NCBI GenBank assembly: GCA_030452125.1 | Contig: JAKDMV010000022.1 | Coordinates: forward strand, 1 to 34,729 | Direction of reading: 5' to 3' | Length of the DNA: 34,729 bases | From: Micrococcaceae bacterium | GTDB taxonomy: Bacteria; Actinomycetota; Actinomycetes; Actinomycetales; Micrococcaceae | Part shown: piece by piece, positions 8,515 to 15,326 of the stretch | How positions within the stretch are numbered: the stretch's first letter is position 1 | Layout of the letters: the number at the start of each line of letters is the position of its first letter | Position numbers and translations under genes: made by a program | Notes under the pieces: generated by a model | The model's database searches: none | What the model saw: the letters and a program-made list of their open reading frames with translations, nothing else | What the model was told of the DNA's origin: nothing

Positions 8515-8541
8515 TTTAGTCACGTCTTTATGCCCTATCAA
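8513..8541 (-). promoter_or_regulatory. Sigma-70-type promoter for the PrpD/ComA-like operon
   Basis: On the minus strand TTGATA (8541-8536) and TAAACT (8518-8513) are separated by exactly 17 bases. Transcription would start near 8506, about 50 bases before the ATG. Confidence 0.55.
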
Positions 8542-8793
8542 GGGTGGGGGTGTGTGATGTTGAACGACCCACCGGGGACGCCGGCTGGCCGTCGGCGGGC
8601 CGGGGCTCTCGCGCACCCCAAATATTTGATTTATGGTGAAGGGGATTACTCCCGAACGAGGTGGGTGGATCCACGTCGGCCAGGGCGCGGGTGCCGAAGA
8701 TCCGAGCATCCGACCTCCTGGTCCCCCGCTCCTGCGGACGAGTCGACCCCTGGCCTTCGGGAGTTCCGTTCTTCGAGGTGGAGGAGTTTCATC
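8542..8793. other. Intergenic leader of the threonine dehydratase-type gene
   Basis: Together with 8457-8541 this makes a 337-base non-coding gap between divergent genes. It contains the perfect 10-base palindrome CAAATATTTG (8619-8628) in a short AT-rich island, and a palindromic GTGGATCCAC. No convincing rightward -35/-10 pair is visible. The 160 bases before the ATG are GC-rich and could fold, but no known riboswitch or T-box core is recognised. Confidence 0.4.
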
Positions 8794-10047
8794 ATGTGCG
8801 CATCGGGTCCGGTCAACGACGGCGTCTCGCCGATCGCCCTGTCCGACATCAAACAGGCCAGGGAACTGCTCAGCGGGGTGACAGCCTGCACGCCGATCGA
8901 AACCAGCTCCTCGGTCAGCGACCTCGCCGGGGTGCCGGTGTTCCTCAAATGCGAGAATCTGCAGCGGACCGGCTCCTTCAAACTGCGCGGGGCCTTCACC
9001 CGGCTCTCGGCGCTCGGCCAGGACGAACGCCGACGCGGGGTCATTGCCGCCAGCGCGGGCAACCATGCCCAGGGGGTGGCCCTGGCCGCCCGCGAGTTGG
9101 GGATTGATTGCCTGGTCTACATGCCCGTGGGGGCGGCCCTGCCCAAGGTGACGGCCACCCGCGCCTACGGTGCCGAGGTGCGCCTGGCCGGTGGCGACCT
9201 CGCCGAATCCATCGAGTTCGCCCAGGCGGAGGCCGCCACCAGTGGACGCGTCTTCATCCCCCCGTTCGACCACGTCGATATCGTGACCGGCCAGGCCACC
9301 CTGGGCCTCGAGGTGTTGGAGCAGGTCCCCGACGTCGGGACGATCATCGTCCCCACCGGGGGCGGGGGCCTGTTGGCCGGGGTCGCCACTGCCGTGCACC
9401 TCTCGGGATCCCGGGCCCGGGTCATCGGGGTGCAGGCCGAAGGGGCCGCCGCCTTCCCTGCGTCACTGCTTGAAGGAGCCCCGGTCCGCCTGGACAAGAT
9501 GTCCACCATTGCCGACGGGATCGCGGTGCCTTCGCCCAGCGAACTCACCCTGGGCATCGTGCGCGATCATGTCGCCGAGATCCGTACGGTGACGGAGGAG
9601 CAGATCGGCGAGGCGATGCTGCTGCTGAGCGAGCGGGCCAAACTGGTCGTCGAGCCCTCGGGGGCGGCGGGCGTCGCCGCCGTGCTCGAAGGGGCCGGGG
9701 ATCTGGAGGGGCCCGTCGTCGTCGTGCTCTCCGGCGGGAACGTCGACACGCTGGTGCTGAACCGGGTGCTGCAGCATGGCCTCGTGGCGGCGGGACGCTT
9801 CATGCAGATGATCGTCCGCGTCCCGGACCGGCCGGGGTCGCTGGTCGAACTGCTGACCGTGCTGGCGCGTACCGAATGCAATGTGGTGAACGTCGAACAC
9901 GACCGCACCACCAGCGGGCTCGCGGCCACCGAGGTGCAGATCGGGGTGAAGGTCGAGACCAAGGGCCAGGACCATAAGGTGGAGATCGTTGCCGAACTCA
10001 AACGGCTCGGCTACGAGGTCTCCTACCCGGCCTTCGAAACCGCCTGA
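8794..10047 (+). CDS. ilvA: Threonine ammonia-lyase-type PLP enzyme with ACT domain
   Basis: This 417-residue fold-type II PLP enzyme would deaminate threonine or serine to 2-oxobutyrate or pyruvate. The PLP lysine is K63 in GSFKLRGA, the substrate loop is ASAGNHAQG (86-94), and the phosphate-binding glycine loop is PTGGGGLLAG (187-196). A single C-terminal ACT-like regulatory domain (about 335-410) begins near MQMIVRVPDRPGSL. The ATG at 8794 has GGAGGAG seven bases upstream; the frame is open further 5' but without a ribosome site. It is transcribed divergently from the PrpD-like operon and converges with the IclR gene, ending six bases before that gene's stop. It could be ordinary IlvA. Its place in an IclR-linked catabolic locus leaves open a related beta-elimination, for example of a hydroxy-amino acid pathway intermediate. 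Confidence 0.9.
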   Translation: MCASGPVNDGVSPIALSDIKQARELLSGVTACTPIETSSSVSDLAGVPVFLKCENLQRTGSFKLRGAFTRLSALGQDERRRGVIAASAGNHAQGVALAARELGIDCLVYMPVGAALPKVTATRAYGAEVRLAGGDLAESIEFAQAEAATSGRVFIPPFDHVDIVTGQATLGLEVLEQVPDVGTIIVPTGGGGLLAGVATAVHLSGSRARVIGVQAEGAAAFPASLLEGAPVRLDKMSTIADGIAVPSPSELTLGIVRDHVAEIRTVTEEQIGEAMLLLSERAKLVVEPSGAAGVAAVLEGAGDLEGPVVVVLSGGNVDTLVLNRVLQHGLVAAGRFMQMIVRVPDRPGSLVELLTVLARTECNVVNVEHDRTTSGLAATEVQIGVKVETKGQDHKVEIVAELKRLGYEVSYPAFETA

Positions 10048-10052
10048 GGCCC

Positions 10053-10814
10053 CTAGACGGAGGCCCGGCGGCCGGCTTCCTGGACGAGGGCGATCGTCAT
10101 CTCCAGCGCGTCCCCTCCCAACCGGTAGGAGGGGCCGGCGACACCGATCTGGGCTACCATGAGCCCGTCCGCCCCGAAGACCGGTGCCGCCACGGAGGTC
10201 AATCCCGCCTCGAACTCCTCCAGCGAGAGTGCATAGCCGCGCTGCGCCGTCGTTCTGATTTCCTCGGCCAGCACCGCACGGTCGGTGATCGTGGAGTCGG
10301 TAAAGCGTTTCAACGACCGGCGCAGCAGCCGCTCACGATCCGAGGCGGACTGGAAGCCCAGCGAGACCTTCCCCGGTGACGTGCAGTGCAGCGGGGTGCG
10401 GCGCCCCAGCCAGCTGCGCCCCACCACCGAGGACGCGGGAAGGATCTGGTCGATGGTCACCGATTCCCCCGCCTCCGTGACGTTCAACGTGACCGTTTCC
10501 AGGCATTCCGCGGCCAGCCAGATGCACGCCTGGTGCACCTGCGGGCTGAAGCTGGCGGTCGTCGGGACGGTTTGGGCCAGTCGGACCAGGCCGTGGCCCA
10601 GCTGGTACTCGGTGCTGTCGGAGCGCTGCTCGACCAGACCGTGCCCGGCCAGCGTGTTCAGGATCCTGAAGGCCGTGGACTTGTGCACCTCGAGTTCCTG
10701 GCCGACGGCGCTGACGGTGCTGGCCCCTTCGGTGGCAAGGAACTCCAGGATCAGGGCGGCCCGATCGACGGACTGGATGCTTCCCCTGGCGATGCGTTCA
10801 CTCGGTGCCGTCAT
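10053..10814 (-). CDS. IclR family transcriptional regulator
   Basis: This is a 253-residue regulator. The N-terminal winged helix-turn-helix spans about residues 15-75 (IQSVDRAALILEFLA, then VHKSTAFRILNTLAGHGLVE). The effector-binding GAF-like domain covers about 85-250, with the family segment LHCTSPGKVSLGF and the C-terminal YALSLEEFEAGLTSVAAPVF. The ATG at 10814 is chosen by alignment with the family; the ribosome site is weak, and a GTG three codons upstream is possible. It lies 92 bases downstream of the GcvT-like gene on the same strand. IclR proteins commonly control neighbouring catabolic genes through palindromes, and the inverted repeat at 12174-12207 is the best candidate site. 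The ligand is unknown. Confidence 0.92.
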   Translation of the reverse strand: MTAPSERIARGSIQSVDRAALILEFLATEGASTVSAVGQELEVHKSTAFRILNTLAGHGLVEQRSDSTEYQLGHGLVRLAQTVPTTASFSPQVHQACIWLAAECLETVTLNVTEAGESVTIDQILPASSVVGRSWLGRRTPLHCTSPGKVSLGFQSASDRERLLRRSLKRFTDSTITDRAVLAEEIRTTAQRGYALSLEEFEAGLTSVAAPVFGADGLMVAQIGVAGPSYRLGGDALEMTIALVQEAGRRASV

Positions 10815-10906
10815 GGCGCTCACGCTACCAGCAGGGCTTGCCGCGATGGTGCCGGCGGCTTCTGCTGGTCCACGGCTCCTCCTGACGGTTCCGGGTCGGT
10901 GGCCCA

Positions 10907-12127
10907 TCAGGCCTTCGGCGTCTCCTTGGTCGGGTCGATGAAGGGTTTGCGCACCACGGTCCCTTGCCGGGCGCCTTCGGGGGTGTGCACCACCATGGTG
11001 GTCCCCTCGGCGCTCAGGCCGATCGGGACCATGGCCAGTCCGATGTTCGCCTCCAGCCGCGGGGAGAAGCAGGCGCTGGTGACCCGGCCGAGTTCGTCGC
11101 CCCCGGCCTCGGACACCGGGAAGTGTTCGATCATGGAACCGTCGTTGTAGCTGCCCATGGGTGGACCGTCGATCCGCAGGCCGACCATCAGCCGCTTGGC
11201 GCCCGCCGCACGAATCCCGCGCAGGGCCTCCTTGCCCACGAAATCCGCCTGCTGGTCCAGGTTGATCATCCAGTTGTAGTCGTAGCCGACCTCCAACGGG
11301 TTGGTGTCCAGGGTGATGTCGCATCCATAGGCGAGCATGCCGGCCTCGATGCGGCGGATGTGGCAGGGGCCGATGACGCGTAGGTCGTGGGCCTGTCCGG
11401 CATCCCAGACCAGATCCCAGAGCTTGCCGCCGTCGCGGCTGGCGTTCTCCAGATAGATCTCATATCCGGTTTCCCCGGTGTAGCCGGTGCGGGAGACCAC
11501 GACCGAGAGGTCTCCGAGCATCCTACGGGTCAGATAGTAGTATCCGAGGTCCAGGATGTCCTCGCCGAAGAGGTCGGCCATCAGGGCCTTGGCCTTGGGG
11601 CCCTGGATCTGGATCGGGGCCACGTCGACTTCCTTCACCGACACGTTCCATCCGCCGGCATGGGCCAGACCCATCGCCCAGAGGTGGACGTCGCTATCGG
11701 CCAGCGAGAGCCAGAACCTGTCCTCCTCGACCCGGAGCAGTATCGGATCGTTGATGATCCCGCCGTCGGCCGCGGTGATGAAGACGTATTTGCACTGCCC
11801 GACGGCGCATTGATGCAGATCGCGCGGGATCAGGTAGTTCGTGAAGGCGAACGCGTCGGGACCACTGATTTCCAGCTGTCGTTCGACCCCGACGTCCCAG
11901 AGCGTGACATCGGTCAGCAGCGACCAGTATTCGGAGACCGGATCCCCGTAGTGGCGGGGGTGGTACGTGTGGTTGTAGACGCTGTAGGCGGCCACCCCGT
12001 GTTCACGGGATTTCCAGAAGTACGGCGACTTGCGCAGCCGGGTATACAGGGTCACCGCGGGATGCGGATTGACGAGGGACCCCGTGGTGGATGAATGGAA
12101 GGCACCGGTATCAATGGTCTCGGACAT
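10907..12127 (-). CDS. GcvT-family aminomethyltransferase, DmdA-like demethylase
   Basis: This 406-residue protein has the tetrahydrofolate-dependent GcvT fold. Its motifs resemble DmdA (DMSP demethylase) more than glycine-cleavage T protein: YSVYNH (48-53), WDVGVERQ (77-84), PRDLHQCAVGQCKYV (101-115), DGGIINDP (121-128), WLSLADSDV (139-147) and IQGPKAKALM (174-183). GETGYEIYLE and a C-terminal barrel domain complete the family pattern. It would move a methyl group from an onium, N-methyl or O-methyl substrate to tetrahydrofolate. No GcvP or GcvH gene is nearby, which argues against glycine cleavage. Upstream in-frame codons reach 12559, but GGGAG five bases before the ATG at 12127 fixes the start. 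An IclR gene follows and a 34-base inverted repeat precedes it. The substrate is unproven; LigM-like O-demethylases are a less likely match. Confidence 0.87.
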   Translation of the reverse strand: MSETIDTGAFHSSTTGSLVNPHPAVTLYTRLRKSPYFWKSREHGVAAYSVYNHTYHPRHYGDPVSEYWSLLTDVTLWDVGVERQLEISGPDAFAFTNYLIPRDLHQCAVGQCKYVFITAADGGIINDPILLRVEEDRFWLSLADSDVHLWAMGLAHAGGWNVSVKEVDVAPIQIQGPKAKALMADLFGEDILDLGYYYLTRRMLGDLSVVVSRTGYTGETGYEIYLENASRDGGKLWDLVWDAGQAHDLRVIGPCHIRRIEAGMLAYGCDITLDTNPLEVGYDYNWMINLDQQADFVGKEALRGIRAAGAKRLMVGLRIDGPPMGSYNDGSMIEHFPVSEAGGDELGRVTSACFSPRLEANIGLAMVPIGLSAEGTTMVVHTPEGARQGTVVRKPFIDPTKETPKA

Positions 12128-12173
12128 GATCACTCCCTGATCTGGCCCCCCGGCGCCGACCTGCTGTCGATTG

Positions 12174-12207
12174 TTGCGCATGGTGCGCGACACTGCGCCA
12201 TGTGCAA
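12174..12207. promoter_or_regulatory. 34-base inverted repeat upstream of the DmdA-like gene
   Basis: TTGCGCATGGTGCG (12174-12187) and TGCGCCATGTGCAA (12194-12207) are inverted arms matching at 12 of 14 positions around CGACAC. The centre lies 63 bases before the ATG at 12127. The size fits a dimeric or tetrameric IclR-type regulator. Assignment to the IclR gene at 10053-10814 is inferred from proximity. Confidence 0.55.
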
Positions 12208-12315
12208 CCAGTGTGAACCCGGATCGGGGCTGGGTCAAGGGTCCTTGGCCGCACCGGGCCGCGGCTCCGCCCGGCCGCGGGGAACAGTTTCCGGCGTGGG
12301 CCACAAAGGGCCCAG

Positions 12316-13260
12316 TCAGGGGGTTTTGAGCTCGTCGGCGCGTACCAGCAGGACCCCGGCCACAATGGCGGCGCCTCCCAGCAGTTGGACCGGTGCCGGC
12401 AGCTGCCCCAACAGCAGCCAGGCCCACAGCACGGCGAAGAGGACCTCGGTCAGCGAGATGAACGAGGCGACCTTCGAGCCCAGCGCCCGGGCGGCCATGA
12501 TCCCCGAGACATAGGCCAGTACCGTGGACAGCAGGACCAGCCCGGCCAGTGCGACCCACCAGCTGGTTTCGAAACCGGCGAACCCGACCCGGCCGAAGGT
12601 CGCCGTGAACGGCAGCAGACCGCTCACCCCGAAGACCAGCATCAGCAGGGCCCCCACCAGCAGCCCCCCGGTGGCCAGCACCAGCGGCGGCAGCGACTCA
12701 TTGGCCTTGGCCGTAACGAAGAAGTACACCGCCAGCCCGACCGCGGCGCCGAGCCCCCAGAGCACCCCGATGAAGTCGATCGTCTGCGCTCCGGCCAGAT
12801 CCAGCACCAGCATCAGCCCACCCAGGGACAGCAGCGTCCCGATGATGGTCAGCGGTTTGGGCATGCGCCGGCTGTTGGCCCAGAGGACCAGGACGATGAG
12901 CACCGGCGCCATGAACTCCAGCAGCAGGGCCACCCCCACGCTCAGGCGGCCGACGGCCTGGAAGAAGGCGAATTGGCAGACGCCGACCCCGAAGACCCCG
13001 AAGAGCAGGATGGGCTTCCAGTTCGCGGGCACCGAACGCCACCGCCCGCGCAGGGTCAGCACGGCCGGGACCAGCAGGACCAGGAAGGCACCGAACATCC
13101 GGGCGGCCACGGCCGCCCCGCTGCTCCACCCCGCCTCGAGCAGCGAGCTGGCAAAGGAGCCGGAGATCCCGAAGACCGCCGAGGAGAACAGCGCGATCCA
13201 CACCCCCGGGACCCCCGGGCGGGACACGGCGCCGGACCGGGTCCTGACCTGCTCGGTCAT
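12316..13260 (-). CDS. EamA-family (DMT superfamily) exporter, RhtA-like
   Basis: This 314-residue integral membrane protein has ten hydrophobic helices in two EamA repeats. The segment VGRLSVGVALLLEFMAPVLIV in the first repeat and the ASFISLTEVLFAVLWAWLLLG segment of the second are typical of the RhtA-like branch, which exports threonine, homoserine or other metabolites. The ATG at 13260 has GAGGAG four bases upstream. The gene ends 188 bases before the DmdA-like gene on the same strand. It is divergent from a CGNR regulator, which is a plausible controller. Export of an amino acid linked to the neighbouring threonine dehydratase-type enzyme is possible but not shown. Confidence 0.9.
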   Translation of the reverse strand: MTEQVRTRSGAVSRPGVPGVWIALFSSAVFGISGSFASSLLEAGWSSGAAVAARMFGAFLVLLVPAVLTLRGRWRSVPANWKPILLFGVFGVGVCQFAFFQAVGRLSVGVALLLEFMAPVLIVLVLWANSRRMPKPLTIIGTLLSLGGLMLVLDLAGAQTIDFIGVLWGLGAAVGLAVYFFVTAKANESLPPLVLATGGLLVGALLMLVFGVSGLLPFTATFGRVGFAGFETSWWVALAGLVLLSTVLAYVSGIMAARALGSKVASFISLTEVLFAVLWAWLLLGQLPAPVQLLGGAAIVAGVLLVRADELKTP

Positions 13261-13292
13261 GCTGCTCCTCGGGGGTCGTTGCGGATGGGTTC

Positions 13293-13313
13293 GAAGCCCG
13301 GCCTCCGGGCTTC
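13293..13313. repeat. Perfect hairpin between divergent EamA and CGNR genes
   Basis: GAAGCCCGG and CCGGGCTTC pair perfectly over nine bases around CCT. It lies in the 5' region of both genes and lacks a T-tract on either side, so it is not a standard terminator. Confidence 0.4.
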
Positions 13314-13335
13314 AGCGGCATCAGGAGTAAAACTC

Positions 13336-13359
13336 CGTATACTAGTGACATACTATACG
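13336..13359. promoter_or_regulatory. Palindromic operator upstream of the CGNR gene
   Basis: CGTATACTA and TACTATACG are inverted arms with eight of nine matches around GTGACA. TATACT inside the left arm could be a -10 element for the rightward gene. A GGAGT-AAA-ACTCC repeat lies just upstream. The site probably controls one or both divergent genes. Confidence 0.5.
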
Positions 13360-13391
13360 CCGCCGGGTTCATGCGAGGTAAAAGGAGTCAT

Positions 13392-13940
13392 ATGAAGTTT
13401 GCCCCTGACACGGAAACGTCGTTGCAGACGGTCGTGAACCTCCTCAATACGGCGCTGCCCGAGATCGATGGGCTGCGCACCGGCGCCGACCTGGACGAGT
13501 TCGTGGCCCGGGAGGAATACACTGGTGCCAGGGCCCACGACGAGGCCGAGCTACGCAGCGTCAGGCATTTGCGCGGGACCCTGCGCGCCCTGTGGATCGC
13601 CGAGGAGGACGAGGCGGTGGTCATCGTGAACAACATCCTGCGCAATGCCCGCGCCTTGCCGCAGCTGGTCAAGCACGACCACTGGGACTACCATCTGCAT
13701 GCCACCAGTCCGGCGGCGCCCCTGGCCGAACGGATGGCCGTCGAGGCGGCCATGGCCATCGTGGATGTGTTGCGCTCGGGGGAGAAGCAGCGTCTGCGCA
13801 TCTGTGCCGGGACGGGCTGCGAGGCAGCGGTCCTGGACCTCTCGCGGAACCGGTCGAAGCGGTACTGCCAGACGGGGAACTGCGCCAATCGCGAGCATGT
13901 GCGCGCCTACCGGCAGCGCCGGGCGGCCCTGCGGCCCTAG
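13392..13940 (+). CDS. CGNR zinc-finger (ABATE-domain) regulator
   Basis: This 182-residue protein has an N-terminal ABATE-like helical domain (about 1-125, starting with FAPDTETSLQTVVNLLNT) and a C-terminal CGNR zinc finger. The finger has cysteines at C138, C143, C159 and C164 (RICAGTGCEAAVLDL, then YCQTGNCANR). The signature reads CANR instead of CGNR, a common variant, followed by a basic tail (EHVRAYRQRR) suited to DNA contact. The ATG at 13392 has AAGGAG four bases upstream; an upstream in-frame ATG at 13371 lacks one. It is divergent from the EamA exporter gene and has a palindromic operator 33 bases before its start, so it probably regulates itself and the exporter. The ligand is unknown. 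Confidence 0.88.
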   Translation: MKFAPDTETSLQTVVNLLNTALPEIDGLRTGADLDEFVAREEYTGARAHDEAELRSVRHLRGTLRALWIAEEDEAVVIVNNILRNARALPQLVKHDHWDYHLHATSPAAPLAERMAVEAAMAIVDVLRSGEKQRLRICAGTGCEAAVLDLSRNRSKRYCQTGNCANREHVRAYRQRRAALRP

Positions 13941-13992
13941 ACTGGTGGCAAGCGGCCTCGTCGCAGGCACCGGCGTCGGAAAGGAAGAGATT

Positions 13993-14325
13993 GTGAACAC
14001 CTCTGAACAACCCCAGGAACACCATGCCTCGGAGAACTACGAGGTGGATCTCGAGCATGCCTCGGACGGCACGTTCAAGGCGGCCGGACGGTGGTTCGTC
14101 GGGCTGGCGGATGCGGTCCTGGGCGGCGACGGCTCCGATGTCATGGGGGCCACCGCCGTAGTGCGCCGCCTCGACAACGATGCCGAGATCCTGCGGGTGA
14201 CCGGGAACAACATCGACGAGGCCGAAGGTCTGGCGGCGTTGCTGCGCAAGGACCTGGCGGAGATGACGCGCGAACAGTTCCTGGAGGAATGGAACGGCAA
14301 GGACGGCGTGGAGACCGCCGACTAA
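13993..14325 (+). CDS. Hypothetical protein (110 residues)
   Basis: This small acidic soluble protein starts with a polar stretch (NTSEQPQEHHASENYEVDLE). A compact domain follows, containing FKAAGRWFVGLADAVLGG and a helical C terminus, GLAALLRKDLAEMTREQFLE. There are no cysteines and no signal peptide. The GTG start has GGAAGGAAGAG just upstream. It follows the CGNR gene by 52 bases on the same strand and converges with the next gene ten bases after its stop. I do not recognise a named domain. Its composition and spacing look like a genuine gene, probably cotranscribed with the CGNR regulator. Confidence 0.72.
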   Translation: MNTSEQPQEHHASENYEVDLEHASDGTFKAAGRWFVGLADAVLGGDGSDVMGATAVVRRLDNDAEILRVTGNNIDEAEGLAALLRKDLAEMTREQFLEEWNGKDGVETAD

Positions 14326-14335
14326 GCCCGGGAGG

Positions 14336-14641
14336 CTACTCCTGGCCGGGCTGCTTCTGCGTCGGTCGATCCGAGGCCCGGTTCACTCCCGAGCCTTCGC
14401 TGAGTTCACTCGGGTTCTCCTTGCTGGCCATGGCCAGCACGGAGATGACCACCAGGCTGGCGACGAATGCCACACCGAAGGCGATCAGTCCGATGTCCAC
14501 GCGCAGGGGGTTGTCCCCACCGCCGGTGGCCGAGATGGACGCGACCGCTGCGGCGATGATGCCTGCAACCAGCGCGAAGATCAACGGCGATTTGATGCTC
14601 TGCTGCCATGTGGTCTTCGGCCGAGACGGGTTGGAACCCAC
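14336..14641 (-). CDS. Small two-helix membrane protein, hypothetical
   Basis: This 101-residue protein has a basic N terminus (SNPSRPKTTWQQSIK) and two hydrophobic helices, at about residues 20-43 (SPLIFALVAGIIAAAVASIS) and 54-75 (GLIAFGVAFVASLVVISVLA). A polar, disordered tail (ASKENPSELSEGSG onward) follows. The GTG start is chosen because CAGGAGG lies seven bases upstream; longer in-frame extensions have no ribosome site. It follows a DUF308/HdeD-like membrane gene on the same strand after 37 bases. No function is recognised. Confidence 0.72.
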   Translation of the reverse strand: MGSNPSRPKTTWQQSIKSPLIFALVAGIIAAAVASISATGGGDNPLRVDIGLIAFGVAFVASLVVISVLAMASKENPSELSEGSGVNRASDRPTQKQPGQE

Positions 14642-14678
14642 GGGGATGCCTCCTGAAAGAATTTGGAACGACTCCAGT

Positions 14679-15245
14679 CTACCGCTCCGTGGCTCCCTCG
14701 CGTGCATCGTGCCGGTAGCCGAATGCAGCGATGAGCAGGAAGACCGCGACGATGATGGAACCGCCCCCGGCGATCCCGAGGACCCCATGCTGGTCCAGGC
14801 CCGGCCAGGCCAGCAGCAGCACGCCGGTGACCAGCGAAACGGCACCGGTGAGCAGGAATTCCCGCACGGGGACCAGGTCCCCCCGATGGCGGAAGTAGGT
14901 GGTCAGTTCCAGCAGGCCGGCCACCGCCAGGCCGAGTCCCCCGGCGATCACGGCGGCGGTGGTGCTGGCGAACACGAGCAGGAAGACCGCGCTGAACGCC
15001 CCGGCGATCGCGGCGCCTCCGAGCAGCCCGCGGACCGCGAAGGGCACGATGCGGGCCACCGCGAAGTCCCATACGGATTTCGCGCTGAGCACCAGGAAGG
15101 CGGCAAAGAGGTAGGCCACCACCGCTTCGCTGGGATCCTGCCAGAAGACCGACAGAGCTCCGAAGGCCGTGGCCACCACGGCGCGGAACATGACTGGTTT
15201 CCAGACGGCGGAGGCTTCTTCAGGGGGGGTGGGGATGGCAGGCAC
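14679..15245 (-). CDS. HdeD-like (DUF308-type) integral membrane protein
   Basis: This 188-residue protein has six predicted helices in the repeated two-helix pattern of HdeD/DUF308 proteins. Examples are YLFAAFLVLSAKSVWDFAVA, VIAGGLGLAVAGLLELTTYF and SLVTGVLLLAWPGLDQHGVL; the last, with its L-AWP motif, is typical. In E. coli HdeD contributes to acid resistance; most homologues are uncharacterised. The start is a GTG with a weak ribosome site. It is followed on the same strand by a small membrane protein. The family call is fair and the role is unknown. Confidence 0.75.
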   Translation of the reverse strand: MPAIPTPPEEASAVWKPVMFRAVVATAFGALSVFWQDPSEAVVAYLFAAFLVLSAKSVWDFAVARIVPFAVRGLLGGAAIAGAFSAVFLLVFASTTAAVIAGGLGLAVAGLLELTTYFRHRGDLVPVREFLLTGAVSLVTGVLLLAWPGLDQHGVLGIAGGGSIIVAVFLLIAAFGYRHDAREGATER

Positions 15246-15326
15246 CCTACGATCCTAATGGGAATCGGCGCTGGCCTGCTCCACCTCCCCGGGGGCTTCC
15301 CGGCCTCTGGTCGGGACGGCGCGGGA

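Noticed and set aside
8640-8793. Possible T-box or riboswitch before the threonine dehydratase-type gene
   Set aside because: A GGTGG...CCACG stretch is present, but the T-box core, specifier and terminator/antiterminator pair are not. A glycine-riboswitch core is also absent.
12128-12559. N-terminal extension of the DmdA-like protein
   Set aside because: The frame is open to 12559, but the extension is low-complexity, overlaps the EamA gene and lacks a ribosome site.
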